From Planctomycetota bacterium (GTDB lineage: Bacteria > Planctomycetota > Phycisphaerae > UBA1845 > CAIVHJ01): a stretch of 14,004 bases of DNA. The translations under genes and the position numbers were made by a program. The DNA lies in assembly GCA_022573485.1 (NCBI GenBank), contig JACZTW010000063.1, positions 1 through 14,004 on the forward strand. The letters are read 5' to 3'. This document shows positions 6,829-13,859 of this stretch, in pieces (position 1 is the first letter of the stretch; each line of letters starts with the position of its first letter). The notes under the pieces were generated by a model, which made no database searches, was not told where the DNA came from, and worked only from the letters and a program-made list of their open reading frames with translations.

Positions 6829-8469
6829 ATGAGTTGGTTAACCAATCACATCCTGACCTGGATCATCTTCCTGCCGACCCTTGGCGCGGTGCTGTGTTTG
6901 CTTGCTCCGAAGGCGCGCGCTCGGCCGATCGCCATGGTCTTCACCTTTTTGACTCTCCTGCTGGCGGTCTCTCTGTTCAAAGACTATTTCCCGCAGGGAG
7001 TCGCTCCCGATGAAGTACAGCAAACAATCTTCGGCTCGAGCTATGGGTCTGAGGATTCGTTGAGGCATGTCGAGCGTGCGGAGTGGATCACCGGCGACAA
7101 GTTCAAGATCGAGTACTACCTCGGCATGGACGGCCTGAGCTTCCCGCTCGTCATTCTCACCGGCCTGATCGGTTTCCTGGCTTGCTGGGGCAGCCACACG
7201 ATCAAGAAGGCAGAGAAGGGCTATTACATTCTGTTCCTGCTGCTCGAGACCGGCATGCTGGGGGTGTTCCTGGCGCTCGATTTCTTCCTGTTCTATGTTT
7301 TCTGGGAAGTGATGCTGCTGCCGATGTACTTCCTCATCGGCGTGTGGGGCGGGCCCCGAAAGGAATACGCCGCCATCAAGTTCTTCCTGTTCACGCTGGC
7401 CGGCTCGGTGTTGATGCTGGTGGCCATTGTGGCCTGCTATTTCTTCAGCGGCAAGGCTCTGGACGGCAACGGCACGTTCGACATCATCGCCATGAGCACC
7501 AACACCGCGATTCAGAGTGTGTTCAACGATCCCAACACGACGCTGCTGGGCTACCGCTTCGGCGGGGTGATGTTCCTGTTCTTCGCCATCGGCTTTGCGA
7601 TCAAGGTGCCGACCTTCCCGTTTCACACGTGGCTGCCCGATGCCCACGTCGAGGCGCCCACACCGATCAGCATGATCCTGGCGGGCGTCTTGCTGAAGAT
7701 GGGCGCCTACGGTTTCTTCCGCATTGCCTATCCATTGTTCCCGGCTGTGGCGCATGATTGGGCCTTCTATGTCGCGCTGATCGGGGTGATCAGCATCATC
7801 TACGGTGCGTTGTGCGCCATGGCGCAGACGGATTTCAAGAAACTCGTGGCCTACAGCTCCATCAGCCACATGGGTTATGTGATGCTGGGCATTGCAGTGA
7901 TGAACAAGACCGGGTTTCAAGGGGCGATGTTCCAAGTGTTGGCCCACGGCATTTCCTCACCGATGTGCTTCTATTTGGTGGGCGTGATTTACGAGCGGGC
8001 CCACCATCGCGACATCAACCGCTTCGGCGGTTTGTGGCTGACCATGCCGAAGTACGGCTCGCTGGCCACGCTGGGCTTTTTTGCGTCGCTGGGGCTGCCG
8101 GCGCTGTGCGGGTTCATCGGTGAGTTCTACGTGGTGCTCGGTACGTTCAGCGCGCAGGACAAGTTTCCCTGGGCAGTGCCGATGGCCATTCTCGCGGCGC
8201 TGGGTGCCATCCTGACCGCCGGGTACATTTTGTGGATGATTCAGCGGGTCTATCTCGGCCCGGCGAAGGAAGAATACAAGAATTTCCCGCAGGCGACCCG
8301 CACGGAGTTGGGCATCCTGGTGCCGCTCGGCGTGCTGTGCATTGCCTTGGGCGTGCTGCCCAAGCATACCGTTTTTAACTTCATGAACGGCACGCTGGAT
8401 ATGCTGGTTGATCATGTTGCTGCGGCGGGCGCATTAGCGCAGGAAGTAGCGACCGGCGGTGGCATGTAG
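6829..8469 (+). CDS. nuoM: NADH-quinone oxidoreductase subunit M
   Basis: NuoM is the middle antiporter-like proton-pumping subunit of complex I, homologous to MrpD-type antiporters. The conserved glutamate E160 is in FYVFWEVMLLPMYFLIGVWG, and the channel lysine K259 is in AIKVPTFPFHTWLPDAHVEA followed by PTPISMILAGVLLKMG. The KKLVAYSSISHMGYV segment is also typical. At 546 residues it is slightly longer than the roughly 500-residue average. The ATG at 6829 has AAGGT at 6816-6820, eight bases upstream, a reasonable ribosome binding site. It follows nuoL by 20 bp and is separated from nuoN by a 180-bp spacer containing copy 2 of the palindrome-ended repeat. Confidence 0.98.
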   Translation: MSWLTNHILTWIIFLPTLGAVLCLLAPKARARPIAMVFTFLTLLLAVSLFKDYFPQGVAPDEVQQTIFGSSYGSEDSLRHVERAEWITGDKFKIEYYLGMDGLSFPLVILTGLIGFLACWGSHTIKKAEKGYYILFLLLETGMLGVFLALDFFLFYVFWEVMLLPMYFLIGVWGGPRKEYAAIKFFLFTLAGSVLMLVAIVACYFFSGKALDGNGTFDIIAMSTNTAIQSVFNDPNTTLLGYRFGGVMFLFFAIGFAIKVPTFPFHTWLPDAHVEAPTPISMILAGVLLKMGAYGFFRIAYPLFPAVAHDWAFYVALIGVISIIYGALCAMAQTDFKKLVAYSSISHMGYVMLGIAVMNKTGFQGAMFQVLAHGISSPMCFYLVGVIYERAHHRDINRFGGLWLTMPKYGSLATLGFFASLGLPALCGFIGEFYVVLGTFSAQDKFPWAVPMAILAALGAILTAGYILWMIQRVYLGPAKEEYKNFPQATRTELGILVPLGVLCIALGVLPKHTVFNFMNGTLDMLVDHVAAAGALAQEVATGGGM

Positions 8470-8504
8470 GTTGCCGCAAGCGAGGATCGCAGGTGTTTCG
8501 TGGA

Positions 8505-8563
8505 TCTGCTAAACGGCAAGCGGCGGCGTTGGGCCGTCCGCAATGACTTCGTCGTTTAGCAGA
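8505..8563 (+). repeat. 58-bp palindrome-ended element, copy 2 (nuoM-nuoN spacer)
   Basis: Perfect 11-bp terminal inverted repeats TCTGCTAAACG (8505-8515) and CGTTTAGCAGA (8553-8563) bound the element. The right half TGACTTCGTCGTTTAGCAG is identical to copy 1 over that stretch, while the centre is more GC-rich and divergent. Apart from this element, the 180-bp spacer shows only a possible five-codon reading frame overlapping the nuoN start. Confidence 0.87.
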
Positions 8564-8649
8564 CGCGGGGTATTGCGTGGTCTTGCGGTTCCTGGTGGTT
8601 CATGGAGACAGTGACGACGCGTTTTGAATGCTTAAAGTCATGAGTTACG

Positions 8650-10260
8650 GTGAGTGATTTGTTAGGTCAACCGATTATCCAATACTGGTTACCCTCTGCT
8701 GACGAGCTCAAGCTCTTCGGCCCGGACTTCGCGCTGGTCGGCACGATCATTGTGATTCTGGTCGGCGCGATGATTGTCGGCAAGCGCTCGGGCGTTTGTG
8801 CCTGGCTGGCGCTGGCGGGGCTGGTGGTGGCCTTCTTCCTCAATATGAACGTGGCTGGGATGATTTCCAGTGCGGGAGCGCAGGCTGGGATGGAGCCGGG
8901 CGCCGCACCCACGATGCTGATCGCGGACAATCTGACGGTCTTTTTCAAGGGCTTGCTGTTCGTATTTGCAATGGCGGTCATTGGGCTGTGGATGATCGGC
9001 TCCGCGGCGCAGGAGAAAGACGCGCCGGAGTTCATGGTTCTCCTGCTGGGCAGTGCCCTGGGCATGTCGCTGATGGTCAGCACGCTGAACTTGCTGATGA
9101 TCATCATCGCCATCGAACTCGCCTCGCTGCCTAGCTACGCCATGGTAGCCTTCGACAAGCGTTCACGCCCCGGTGCGGAAGGGGCGATGAAGTATGTCGT
9201 ATTCGGGTCGATCAGCGCGGGCATCATGGTTTACGGCGCCAGCCTGCTCTATGGCATGTTCGGCACGCTCGATGTGCCGCTGATCGCCGTCCAGGCGACG
9301 GCCATGCTCCAGACCGGCCAGAATACGGTGCTGCTGGCGGTGGCGGTGTTTATGTTCCTCGTGGGCGTCGGTTTCAAAATCTCCGCGGTTCCGTTCCACT
9401 TTTGGTGCCCGGATGTGTTCGAGGGCGCCAAGATCGAAGTGACGACCTGGCTGAGCGTGGTGTCGAAGGCGGCGGGTATTTGCCTGTTGATGCGCATCAT
9501 GTACACAGCCGCCTCGGCGGCGGGGGCATCGCCTCTGACCGGGCAGTCGGCGCTGCTGAACTTGGTGCCCATGACCGTGGTAATCGGCGTGTTCGCAGCC
9601 GTGACTTGCTTCGTGGGCAACTTGGCTGCGTATCGCCAGACCAGCGTCAAGCGCTTGCTGGCTTACTCATCGATCGCGCACGCGGGATACATGCTGGCGC
9701 TTGCGGCGATTGTCCTGCGACCGGGCGTTTCCGAGGGGGCTCTGTTGGCGCTGGTTGTGTACGTGGGCACTTATGTTTTTATGAATCTGGGGGCGTTTGG
9801 AGCGACCGCGCTGGTGGTGTGGAAGACCGGCAGCGACGACATCGAGCAGTTCAACGGGCTGGGACGGCGCGCGCCCGTCTTGGCTTTCGGGATGACTGTC
9901 TGCCTGTTCAGTTTGGTCGGCATGCCGCCTCTGGCCGGTTTCTGGGCCAAGCTGTGGCTTTTGATGGCCCTCGCGAATGAGGGCGGCTGGCTGTGGTGGC
10001 TGGTCGTTTGGGTCAGCCTCAACACGCTGTTCAGCTTGTTCTATTATCTGCGGATCATGAACCACATGTATTTCAAGGACGACGGCCGGGAGCGGCTCGG
10101 TGCTTCCCCGGCGGGCGTCGCTGTGGTCGGTTTGTGTGCCGTCGTGTTGATGTTGGGCGGCACGTTCCTCGTCGATCGGACCAGGACCGAGGCGAGCAAG
10201 TACGCTCAGGGCCTCTTCGAAGCCAAGGCAGTTTCCGATGGACTCGCTCAATCTGAGTAG
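8650..10260 (+). CDS. nuoN: NADH-quinone oxidoreductase subunit N
   Basis: NuoN is the antiporter-like subunit of complex I nearest to NuoK and the quinone site. The conserved membrane glutamate is E156 in MIIIAIELASLPSYAMVAF, and the channel lysine K243 is in GVGFKISAVPFHFWCPDVFE. VKRLLAYSSIAHAGYML is also typical. The usual GAPTPVT after the PDV[YF]E motif reads GAKIEVT here (260-264 is AKIEV), a departure from the common pattern. At 536 residues it is a little long. The start is GTG at 8650 with no good Shine-Dalgarno sequence. A short frame ATGAGTTACGGTGAGTGA (8640-8657) overlaps the start and might couple initiation. The stop overlaps the next gene by 23 bp. Confidence 0.96.
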   Translation: MSDLLGQPIIQYWLPSADELKLFGPDFALVGTIIVILVGAMIVGKRSGVCAWLALAGLVVAFFLNMNVAGMISSAGAQAGMEPGAAPTMLIADNLTVFFKGLLFVFAMAVIGLWMIGSAAQEKDAPEFMVLLLGSALGMSLMVSTLNLLMIIIAIELASLPSYAMVAFDKRSRPGAEGAMKYVVFGSISAGIMVYGASLLYGMFGTLDVPLIAVQATAMLQTGQNTVLLAVAVFMFLVGVGFKISAVPFHFWCPDVFEGAKIEVTTWLSVVSKAAGICLLMRIMYTAASAAGASPLTGQSALLNLVPMTVVIGVFAAVTCFVGNLAAYRQTSVKRLLAYSSIAHAGYMLALAAIVLRPGVSEGALLALVVYVGTYVFMNLGAFGATALVVWKTGSDDIEQFNGLGRRAPVLAFGMTVCLFSLVGMPPLAGFWAKLWLLMALANEGGWLWWLVVWVSLNTLFSLFYYLRIMNHMYFKDDGRERLGASPAGVAVVGLCAVVLMLGGTFLVDRTRTEASKYAQGLFEAKAVSDGLAQSE

Positions 10261-10684
10261 AACTCTGGATCGGCTCAGCCATGCGGAGCAGCGCAGCATG
10301 TTGCCGCGCCTGCGCGAGTCGGTCGTGTTCGTGTCGTGGGCTTCCGCGGGTGACGCGGACGCGGTGGCCGGCATGATCGAGCAAGAGCGGGAGCACGTCG
10401 CTTGGCTGGTGGAGATGATTCTCGAGTTGGGCGAATCGCCGACGCCCTGCACCGCCGACGTACACACGACAAGCATGCACTATGTCGAGCTGAACTACAT
10501 GATGCCCCGCGTCGTTCAGAGCAAGCGCAAATTGATCACATTCTACGATCAGAATTCTGCGGCGGTGTCCACGAGCGCCGAGGCGTCCGCCCTCGTGGCC
10601 AGGATCGCGGAACGTCACAAGTCACACCTCGCACAACTGAATGAAATGACCGGATCGCTGGAATCCGCACCTGCGGACGGTTGA
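10238..10684 (+). CDS. uncharacterised helical protein at the end of the nuo cluster
   Basis: I do not recognise this 148-residue soluble protein by family. It starts at ATG 10238 inside the end of nuoN and overlaps it by 23 bp, so translation is probably coupled. It has no signal peptide or membrane segment and looks almost entirely alpha-helical, with four likely helices at about 14-36, 39-66, 76-108 and 113-138. Helix two contains an E-x-x-H pattern (E50, H53) and helix four has E125, H127 and H130. Such spacing is reminiscent of ferritin-like di-iron four-helix bundles, but the match is loose and the metal site is not established. Alternatives are a structural or assembly factor or a DinB-like bundle. 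Its position suggests co-expression with complex I. Confidence 0.8.
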   Translation: MDSLNLSRTLDRLSHAEQRSMLPRLRESVVFVSWASAGDADAVAGMIEQEREHVAWLVEMILELGESPTPCTADVHTTSMHYVELNYMMPRVVQSKRKLITFYDQNSAAVSTSAEASALVARIAERHKSHLAQLNEMTGSLESAPADG

Positions 10685-10776
10685 GGGTGAGCACGCACCG
10701 TGTTCATGGTCTCAACGGTGAGTCGTCCGAATCCTCGAGCAAACAATTGTATTCGTTAGAGATTGGTTGTTGGACA

Positions 10777-10836
10777 GTCTGCTAATCGACGAAGTCACTT
10801 CGAGAGGTCCTCCTGTTAGCTTGCTGTTTAGCAGAC
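10777..10836 (-). repeat. 58-bp palindrome-ended element, copy 3 (after the nuo cluster)
   Basis: The ends GTCTGCTAA and TTAGCAGAC are a perfect 9-bp inverted repeat. Read on the minus strand it aligns without gaps to copy 1 with 46 of 56 identical bases. A small inner palindrome CGAAGT-C-ACTTCG lies at 10790-10802. It sits in the 240-bp gap (10685-10924) between the convergent ends of the nuo cluster and the Rieske gene. I see no other gene or T-tailed terminator in that gap, so the element is the best candidate for any transcript end there. Confidence 0.85.
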
Positions 10837-10924
10837 GTTGCGGACTTTCGTGAATCCTATGCGCGGTGAGGATTCGCGGTTCTGGTACCAACAAACCCCG
10901 CAACTGTGTGGAATCTGCAACTTC

Positions 10925-11272
10925 TCAGAAATCATACTTCGGTGGGGGCGGCACGGGCAGCGGTTTCGACAGGTCCGCCAGCACCACGCCGTTTTCGACA
11001 CGGCATTCGTACCGCTTCAGGATCACGTCGTCCGTGCCGGCGCAATATCCGGTCTCCAGATCGAACTTCCATTGGTGTACGGGGCAAGTCACGCAGTGGC
11101 CGATGATTTCGCCCGCCGACAGATTGCCGCTGGCGTGAGGGCAGGCGTTCTCCGACACAACAAAACGATCCGGATCGGTCAAATGAAAGACCGCCAGTTC
11201 GTTCTCGCCGTGGCGCACAAACATCCCGCAGCCGGGCAAACAAACAGAAGTGTTTATGAGCTTTTCGAACAT
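10925..11272 (-). CDS. small Rieske-type [2Fe-2S] ferredoxin
   Basis: This 115-residue soluble protein consists of a single Rieske domain. The cluster ligands are visible as C44-P-H46 and C63-P-V-H66, separated by 16 residues, followed by QWKFDLETGYC, as in NirD-like and dioxygenase-type ferredoxins. The extra disulfide cysteines of cytochrome bc1 Rieske proteins are not in their usual places, so a low-potential electron carrier is more likely than a bc1/b6f subunit. The tail is proline-rich. No signal peptide is present, so it should be cytoplasmic. The ATG at 11272 lacks a clear Shine-Dalgarno sequence; its upstream region is an arm of a heptamer-based inverted repeat. It follows sucC on the same strand by 84 bp. 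No oxygenase or nitrite reductase partner is in the window. Confidence 0.92.
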   Translation of the reverse strand: MFEKLINTSVCLPGCGMFVRHGENELAVFHLTDPDRFVVSENACPHASGNLSAGEIIGHCVTCPVHQWKFDLETGYCAGTDDVILKRYECRVENGVVLADLSKPLPVPPPPKYDF

Positions 11273-11278
11273 GCGAAG

Positions 11279-11360
11279 AATTACGAATTACGAAAGACGG
11301 CCCGAGGAACTACTACCTACTTCCTAATTCGTAATTCCTAATTCGTAATTCGTAATTCAG
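11279..11360. repeat. heptamer array forming a 16-bp inverted repeat, sucC-Rieske spacer
   Basis: AATTACGAATTACGAA (11279-11294) is the exact reverse complement of TTCGTAATTCGTAATT (11342-11357), with 47 bases between. The right side is a 7-bp-phased series from 11312: ACTACCT, ACTTCCT, AATTCGT, AATTCCT, AATTCGT twice and AATTCAG. The array runs into the sucC stop codon (11357-11359, minus strand). In the minus-strand transcript this makes a long hairpin just after sucC, with its far arm ending six bases before the Rieske start codon. No T-run follows, so attenuation or RNA protection is possible but not shown. Confidence 0.85.
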
Positions 11361-12517
11361 ACCGCCGCGCAGACCTTCTTTGCTGCGTCGGTCAAGTCGG
11401 ATGCGGGGATCAGTTGGTCGATCTTGGCGGCTTCGAGCATCTCGCGGGCCTTTTCGACGTTCGTGCCTTCCAGCCGTACAACGACCGGCACCTTGAACCC
11501 GATTTGTGTGGCGGCCTGGATCAGGGCGGCTGCGATGACGTCGCACTTGGCGATGCCGCCGAAGATGTTTACCAGGATGCCTTTCACTTTGGAATCGCTC
11601 AGGATGATCTTGAAGGCCTCGACGGCGCCTTCGGTGGTCACGCTGCCGCCGACGTCGAGGAAGTTGGCCGGCTCGCCGCCGTGCAGCTTGATGATGTCCA
11701 TGGTGCTCATGGCCAGCCCCGCGCCGTTGACCAGGCAGCCGATGTTGCCGTCCAGTGCGATGTAGCTGAGGTCGTGCTCTTTGGCCCGTAGTTCGTTGGG
11801 ATCCTCTCCGGCGGGATCGTGCATGCCGAGCAAGTCTTTGTGCCGGAAGAGGGCGTTGTCGTCGAAGGTCATCTTGGCATCGATGGCCAGCACTTCGCCG
11901 GCGGTCGTGCGCACCAGCGGATTGATCTCCGCCAGCGACGCGTCATATTTCAGAAAGATATCGGCGATGCCCAGAAGGGCGAGTCGGGTCGACTTGATTT
12001 GTGCTTTTTCGGTGAATCCCAAAGCGCCGATCAGTTTGCCGAGCTGGAATGGTTGCAGGCCCAGATGCGGGTGCAGCCACTCCTTGATGATCGCGTCGGG
12101 ATTGCGGGCTGCGACTTCTTCGATCTCCACGCCGCCCTCCCGGCTAACCATCATCACTGGGGTATTTTTGGCGCGGTCGATGACCATGCCGACGTAGTAC
12201 TCGCTTTCGATATCGACTGCTGCGGCGATGAGCAGCTTCTTTACTTCGATACCGTCCGGCCCGGTTTGCTTGCTGACCATCTTGTTGCTCAGCATGAATT
12301 GTGCGGCGTCTTTGACTTCGCTCTCGCTGGCACAGAGCTTGACGAACCCAGCCTTGCCGCGCCCGCCGGCAAACACTTGAGCTTTGACCACCACCCGCTC
12401 ACCGATCTTCTTGTAGGCTGCGACCGCCTCATCGACGGTCGAGATCACCTCGGACGCCGGAACCGGCACGCCCGCCTGGGTCAACAACTCGCGAGCTTGG
12501 TATTCGTGCAATCGCAC
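11357..12517 (-). CDS. sucC: succinate-CoA ligase (ADP/GDP-forming) subunit beta
   Basis: SucC is the nucleotide-binding subunit of succinyl-CoA synthetase, which converts succinyl-CoA, phosphate and NDP to succinate, CoA and NTP in the TCA cycle. The N-terminus MRLHEYQARELL, the ATP-grasp segment VVVKAQVFAGGRGKAGFVKL, the metal-site region LAEINPLV with IDAKMTFDDNALFRH, and the ligase part GNIGCLVNGAGLAMSTMDII and NIFGGIAKCDVIAAALI are all standard. At 386 residues it matches the family length (388 in E. coli). The start is GTG at 12517, supported by a strong Shine-Dalgarno sequence. sucD, which usually follows directly, is absent here; a Rieske ferredoxin gene follows instead. The enzyme needs the alpha subunit, so sucD is probably elsewhere in the genome. 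Confidence 0.98.
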   Translation of the reverse strand: MRLHEYQARELLTQAGVPVPASEVISTVDEAVAAYKKIGERVVVKAQVFAGGRGKAGFVKLCASESEVKDAAQFMLSNKMVSKQTGPDGIEVKKLLIAAAVDIESEYYVGMVIDRAKNTPVMMVSREGGVEIEEVAARNPDAIIKEWLHPHLGLQPFQLGKLIGALGFTEKAQIKSTRLALLGIADIFLKYDASLAEINPLVRTTAGEVLAIDAKMTFDDNALFRHKDLLGMHDPAGEDPNELRAKEHDLSYIALDGNIGCLVNGAGLAMSTMDIIKLHGGEPANFLDVGGSVTTEGAVEAFKIILSDSKVKGILVNIFGGIAKCDVIAAALIQAATQIGFKVPVVVRLEGTNVEKAREMLEAAKIDQLIPASDLTDAAKKVCAAV

Positions 12518-12525
12518 AGGGGCAA

Positions 12526-12532
12526 CTCCTTT
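12526..12532 (-). promoter_or_regulatory. sucC ribosome binding site
   Basis: On the minus strand this reads AAAGGAG, eight bases before the GTG start codon at 12517-12515. It is the strongest Shine-Dalgarno match in the window, agrees with high expression expected for a TCA-cycle enzyme, and fixes the non-ATG start of sucC. Confidence 0.85.
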
Positions 12533-12674
12533 ACAGGGACAGAAGGAACAGGGTCTCAGGGTCGAGGGATCCTATCTGGGAGTCTATTCTCTCTCAGGCG
12601 GAGCTTTCTTGCAACGCCGCCGCAGTTATTTCCTTTTACTCACAATTGCGCAAAGATTCAGCGTTTTTGAGCCT

Positions 12675-13661
12675 TCAAGTAAAGAGCAAGAACATAAGCC
12701 CTCCGATCAGGAATGTTGCCAACATACCCCCTGGGCCGGCGGCGAGAATAATGCCGAGGATCGGGAGCAGCTTGTGCTTGAAAATCTGCCCCGTACGGTC
12801 CGATCTGATGGCCGCCGCCCACGTTGTGCCAAGGAGCCCAAAGTGCAAGAGGCCGACGGCGACCAGACAAACTACGAGCGAATCTCGGACAAGGCCTGAC
12901 GTATGCAGAGCCCAATGGATCCCGATCAAAGACATCTCAACGCTGAGAATCATCAGCATCGGCGCATATTGATAGAGTGCGATCGTCTTGATGGCTTGCA
13001 GTTCCGACGCCGATTTCTTGCGAGGTCCCGTTGCAAGGCAAATCGGCAGCCATAACCAGCGCATCATCAGCCAGGTGAGAAAGATGATTAGCGCAACGAG
13101 AATGACGCCTCGCAGGATCAAACCGAGTTGGAAATCAACGACGACCTCTTCCGTGCGTTCGGTCAAAATGACCCAGCCAGGCTTGCTCGGGGTTACCGCG
13201 AGAGAGACCGACGACATCGCGCCCGAACTGAAGCCTCTTGCGCGAACCTGCTTGTTCTCCGGTTTTCCGGGCGGATGCTCATACTTGATGATGGTAATGG
13301 TTCGATTGACCATCACGATTGAGCACATCAGTACCAGCATGAGAAGCCCGGACCCCAGAATCCACTTCCAGGTGCGCCGACGGGCTTCTCGCCGATGTCG
13401 TGGGTCGTCCAGTACCCACCACCAGCCGGCGGGCAGCGGTTTCCAAAATTGGAGCATGCGCCAGCCGAGCTTGAGCATCGGCTGGTGGATCAAGTCCAGC
13501 ACTGCCTGCCGTTCTGCCTGCCTGTCCGGCAGGCGACCGCATTCCGGGCATTTGTGTCCCTCGGGCAGCCCTCGGAGGTTGTAGCCGCAGTGCAGGCAGA
13601 TCGTAAGGTCGGTGTCCGGAAGCACTTGTGGCGAGGGGGCGTTGTCGTCGATGCCGGGCAT
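12675..13661 (-). CDS. zinc-ribbon multi-span membrane protein, planctomycete type
   Basis: The function is not recognised. The 328-residue protein begins with a soluble zinc ribbon: C22-x2-C25 and C38-x2-C41 around CGYNLRGL and CPECG, a module common at the N-terminus of planctomycete proteins. Five or more hydrophobic segments follow at about 100-120, 182-212, 233-252, 262-288 and 298-327. A hydrophilic loop of about 60 residues lies between the first two. The zinc ribbon should face the cytoplasm if the N-terminus is inside, but topology was not computed. The ATG at 13661 has no clear Shine-Dalgarno sequence. It ends 157 bp upstream of sucC on the same strand; that spacer has no gene, presumably carries the sucC promoter, and shows no clear -35/-10 pair. 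It is divergent from rplM. Confidence 0.85.
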   Translation of the reverse strand: MPGIDDNAPSPQVLPDTDLTICLHCGYNLRGLPEGHKCPECGRLPDRQAERQAVLDLIHQPMLKLGWRMLQFWKPLPAGWWWVLDDPRHRREARRRTWKWILGSGLLMLVLMCSIVMVNRTITIIKYEHPPGKPENKQVRARGFSSGAMSSVSLAVTPSKPGWVILTERTEEVVVDFQLGLILRGVILVALIIFLTWLMMRWLWLPICLATGPRKKSASELQAIKTIALYQYAPMLMILSVEMSLIGIHWALHTSGLVRDSLVVCLVAVGLLHFGLLGTTWAAAIRSDRTGQIFKHKLLPILGIILAAGPGGMLATFLIGGLMFLLFT

Positions 13662-13740
13662 ACGCTGAATACTACGTCGGGCGTTGGGCGGAGGCCAGTG
13701 GGGGGCCGATTCGGGCAGTTGGGGTACTTTCGCGGGGTGC

Positions 13741-13772
13741 TTCGCGCAGGCTGAAGCCTGCGGCTCCTTGGG
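13741..13772 (-). repeat. inverted copy of the nuoC-nuoD repeat arm, upstream of rplM
   Basis: Read on the minus strand these 32 bases match 114-145 at 31 positions; the one difference keeps the element recognisable but changes the loop (TTCA in place of TTTA). The core GCAGGC-TGAA-GCCTGC is a hairpin. It lies 12 bases upstream of the -35 box of the rplM promoter, in the 198-bp intergenic region with the divergent zinc-ribbon gene. Only this arm of the longer element is present. Confidence 0.85.
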
Positions 13773-13784
13773 GTCACAAGGTGC

Positions 13785-13812
13785 TTGACGGGAATGGGTT
13801 ACGTGCTATACT
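13785..13812 (+). promoter_or_regulatory. sigma70-like promoter of rplM
   Basis: TTGACG (13785-13790) and TATACT (13807-13812) are separated by 16 bases, close to the consensus for housekeeping sigma factors. Transcription would start near 13819 and give a leader of about 40 bases before the rplM ATG. A hairpin repeat lies just upstream. It is the only convincing promoter I see in the window. Confidence 0.75.
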
Positions 13813-13859
13813 ACGCGATTCTTGAATTGCCTGTGAAGTGTATCGAGGTTCCAAAGCTG

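Noticed and set aside
8640..8657. Five-codon frame (MSYGE) overlapping the nuoN start, possibly a coupling leader peptide
   Set aside because: Too short to distinguish from chance and without a clear ribosome binding site; mentioned only within the nuoN entry.
10685..10924. Rho-independent terminator at the end of the nuo cluster
   Set aside because: Inverted repeats are present (10664-10677 and the 58-bp element), but none is followed by a T-run on either strand.
10925..11272. Rieske subunit of a cytochrome bc1 complex
   Set aside because: No membrane anchor or signal, only 115 residues, and the extra disulfide cysteines of bc1 Rieske domains are absent from their usual places.
12534..12674. 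sucC promoter on the minus strand
   Set aside because: A TTGCAA and a weak AT-rich box can be found with acceptable spacing, but the match is too poor to annotate.
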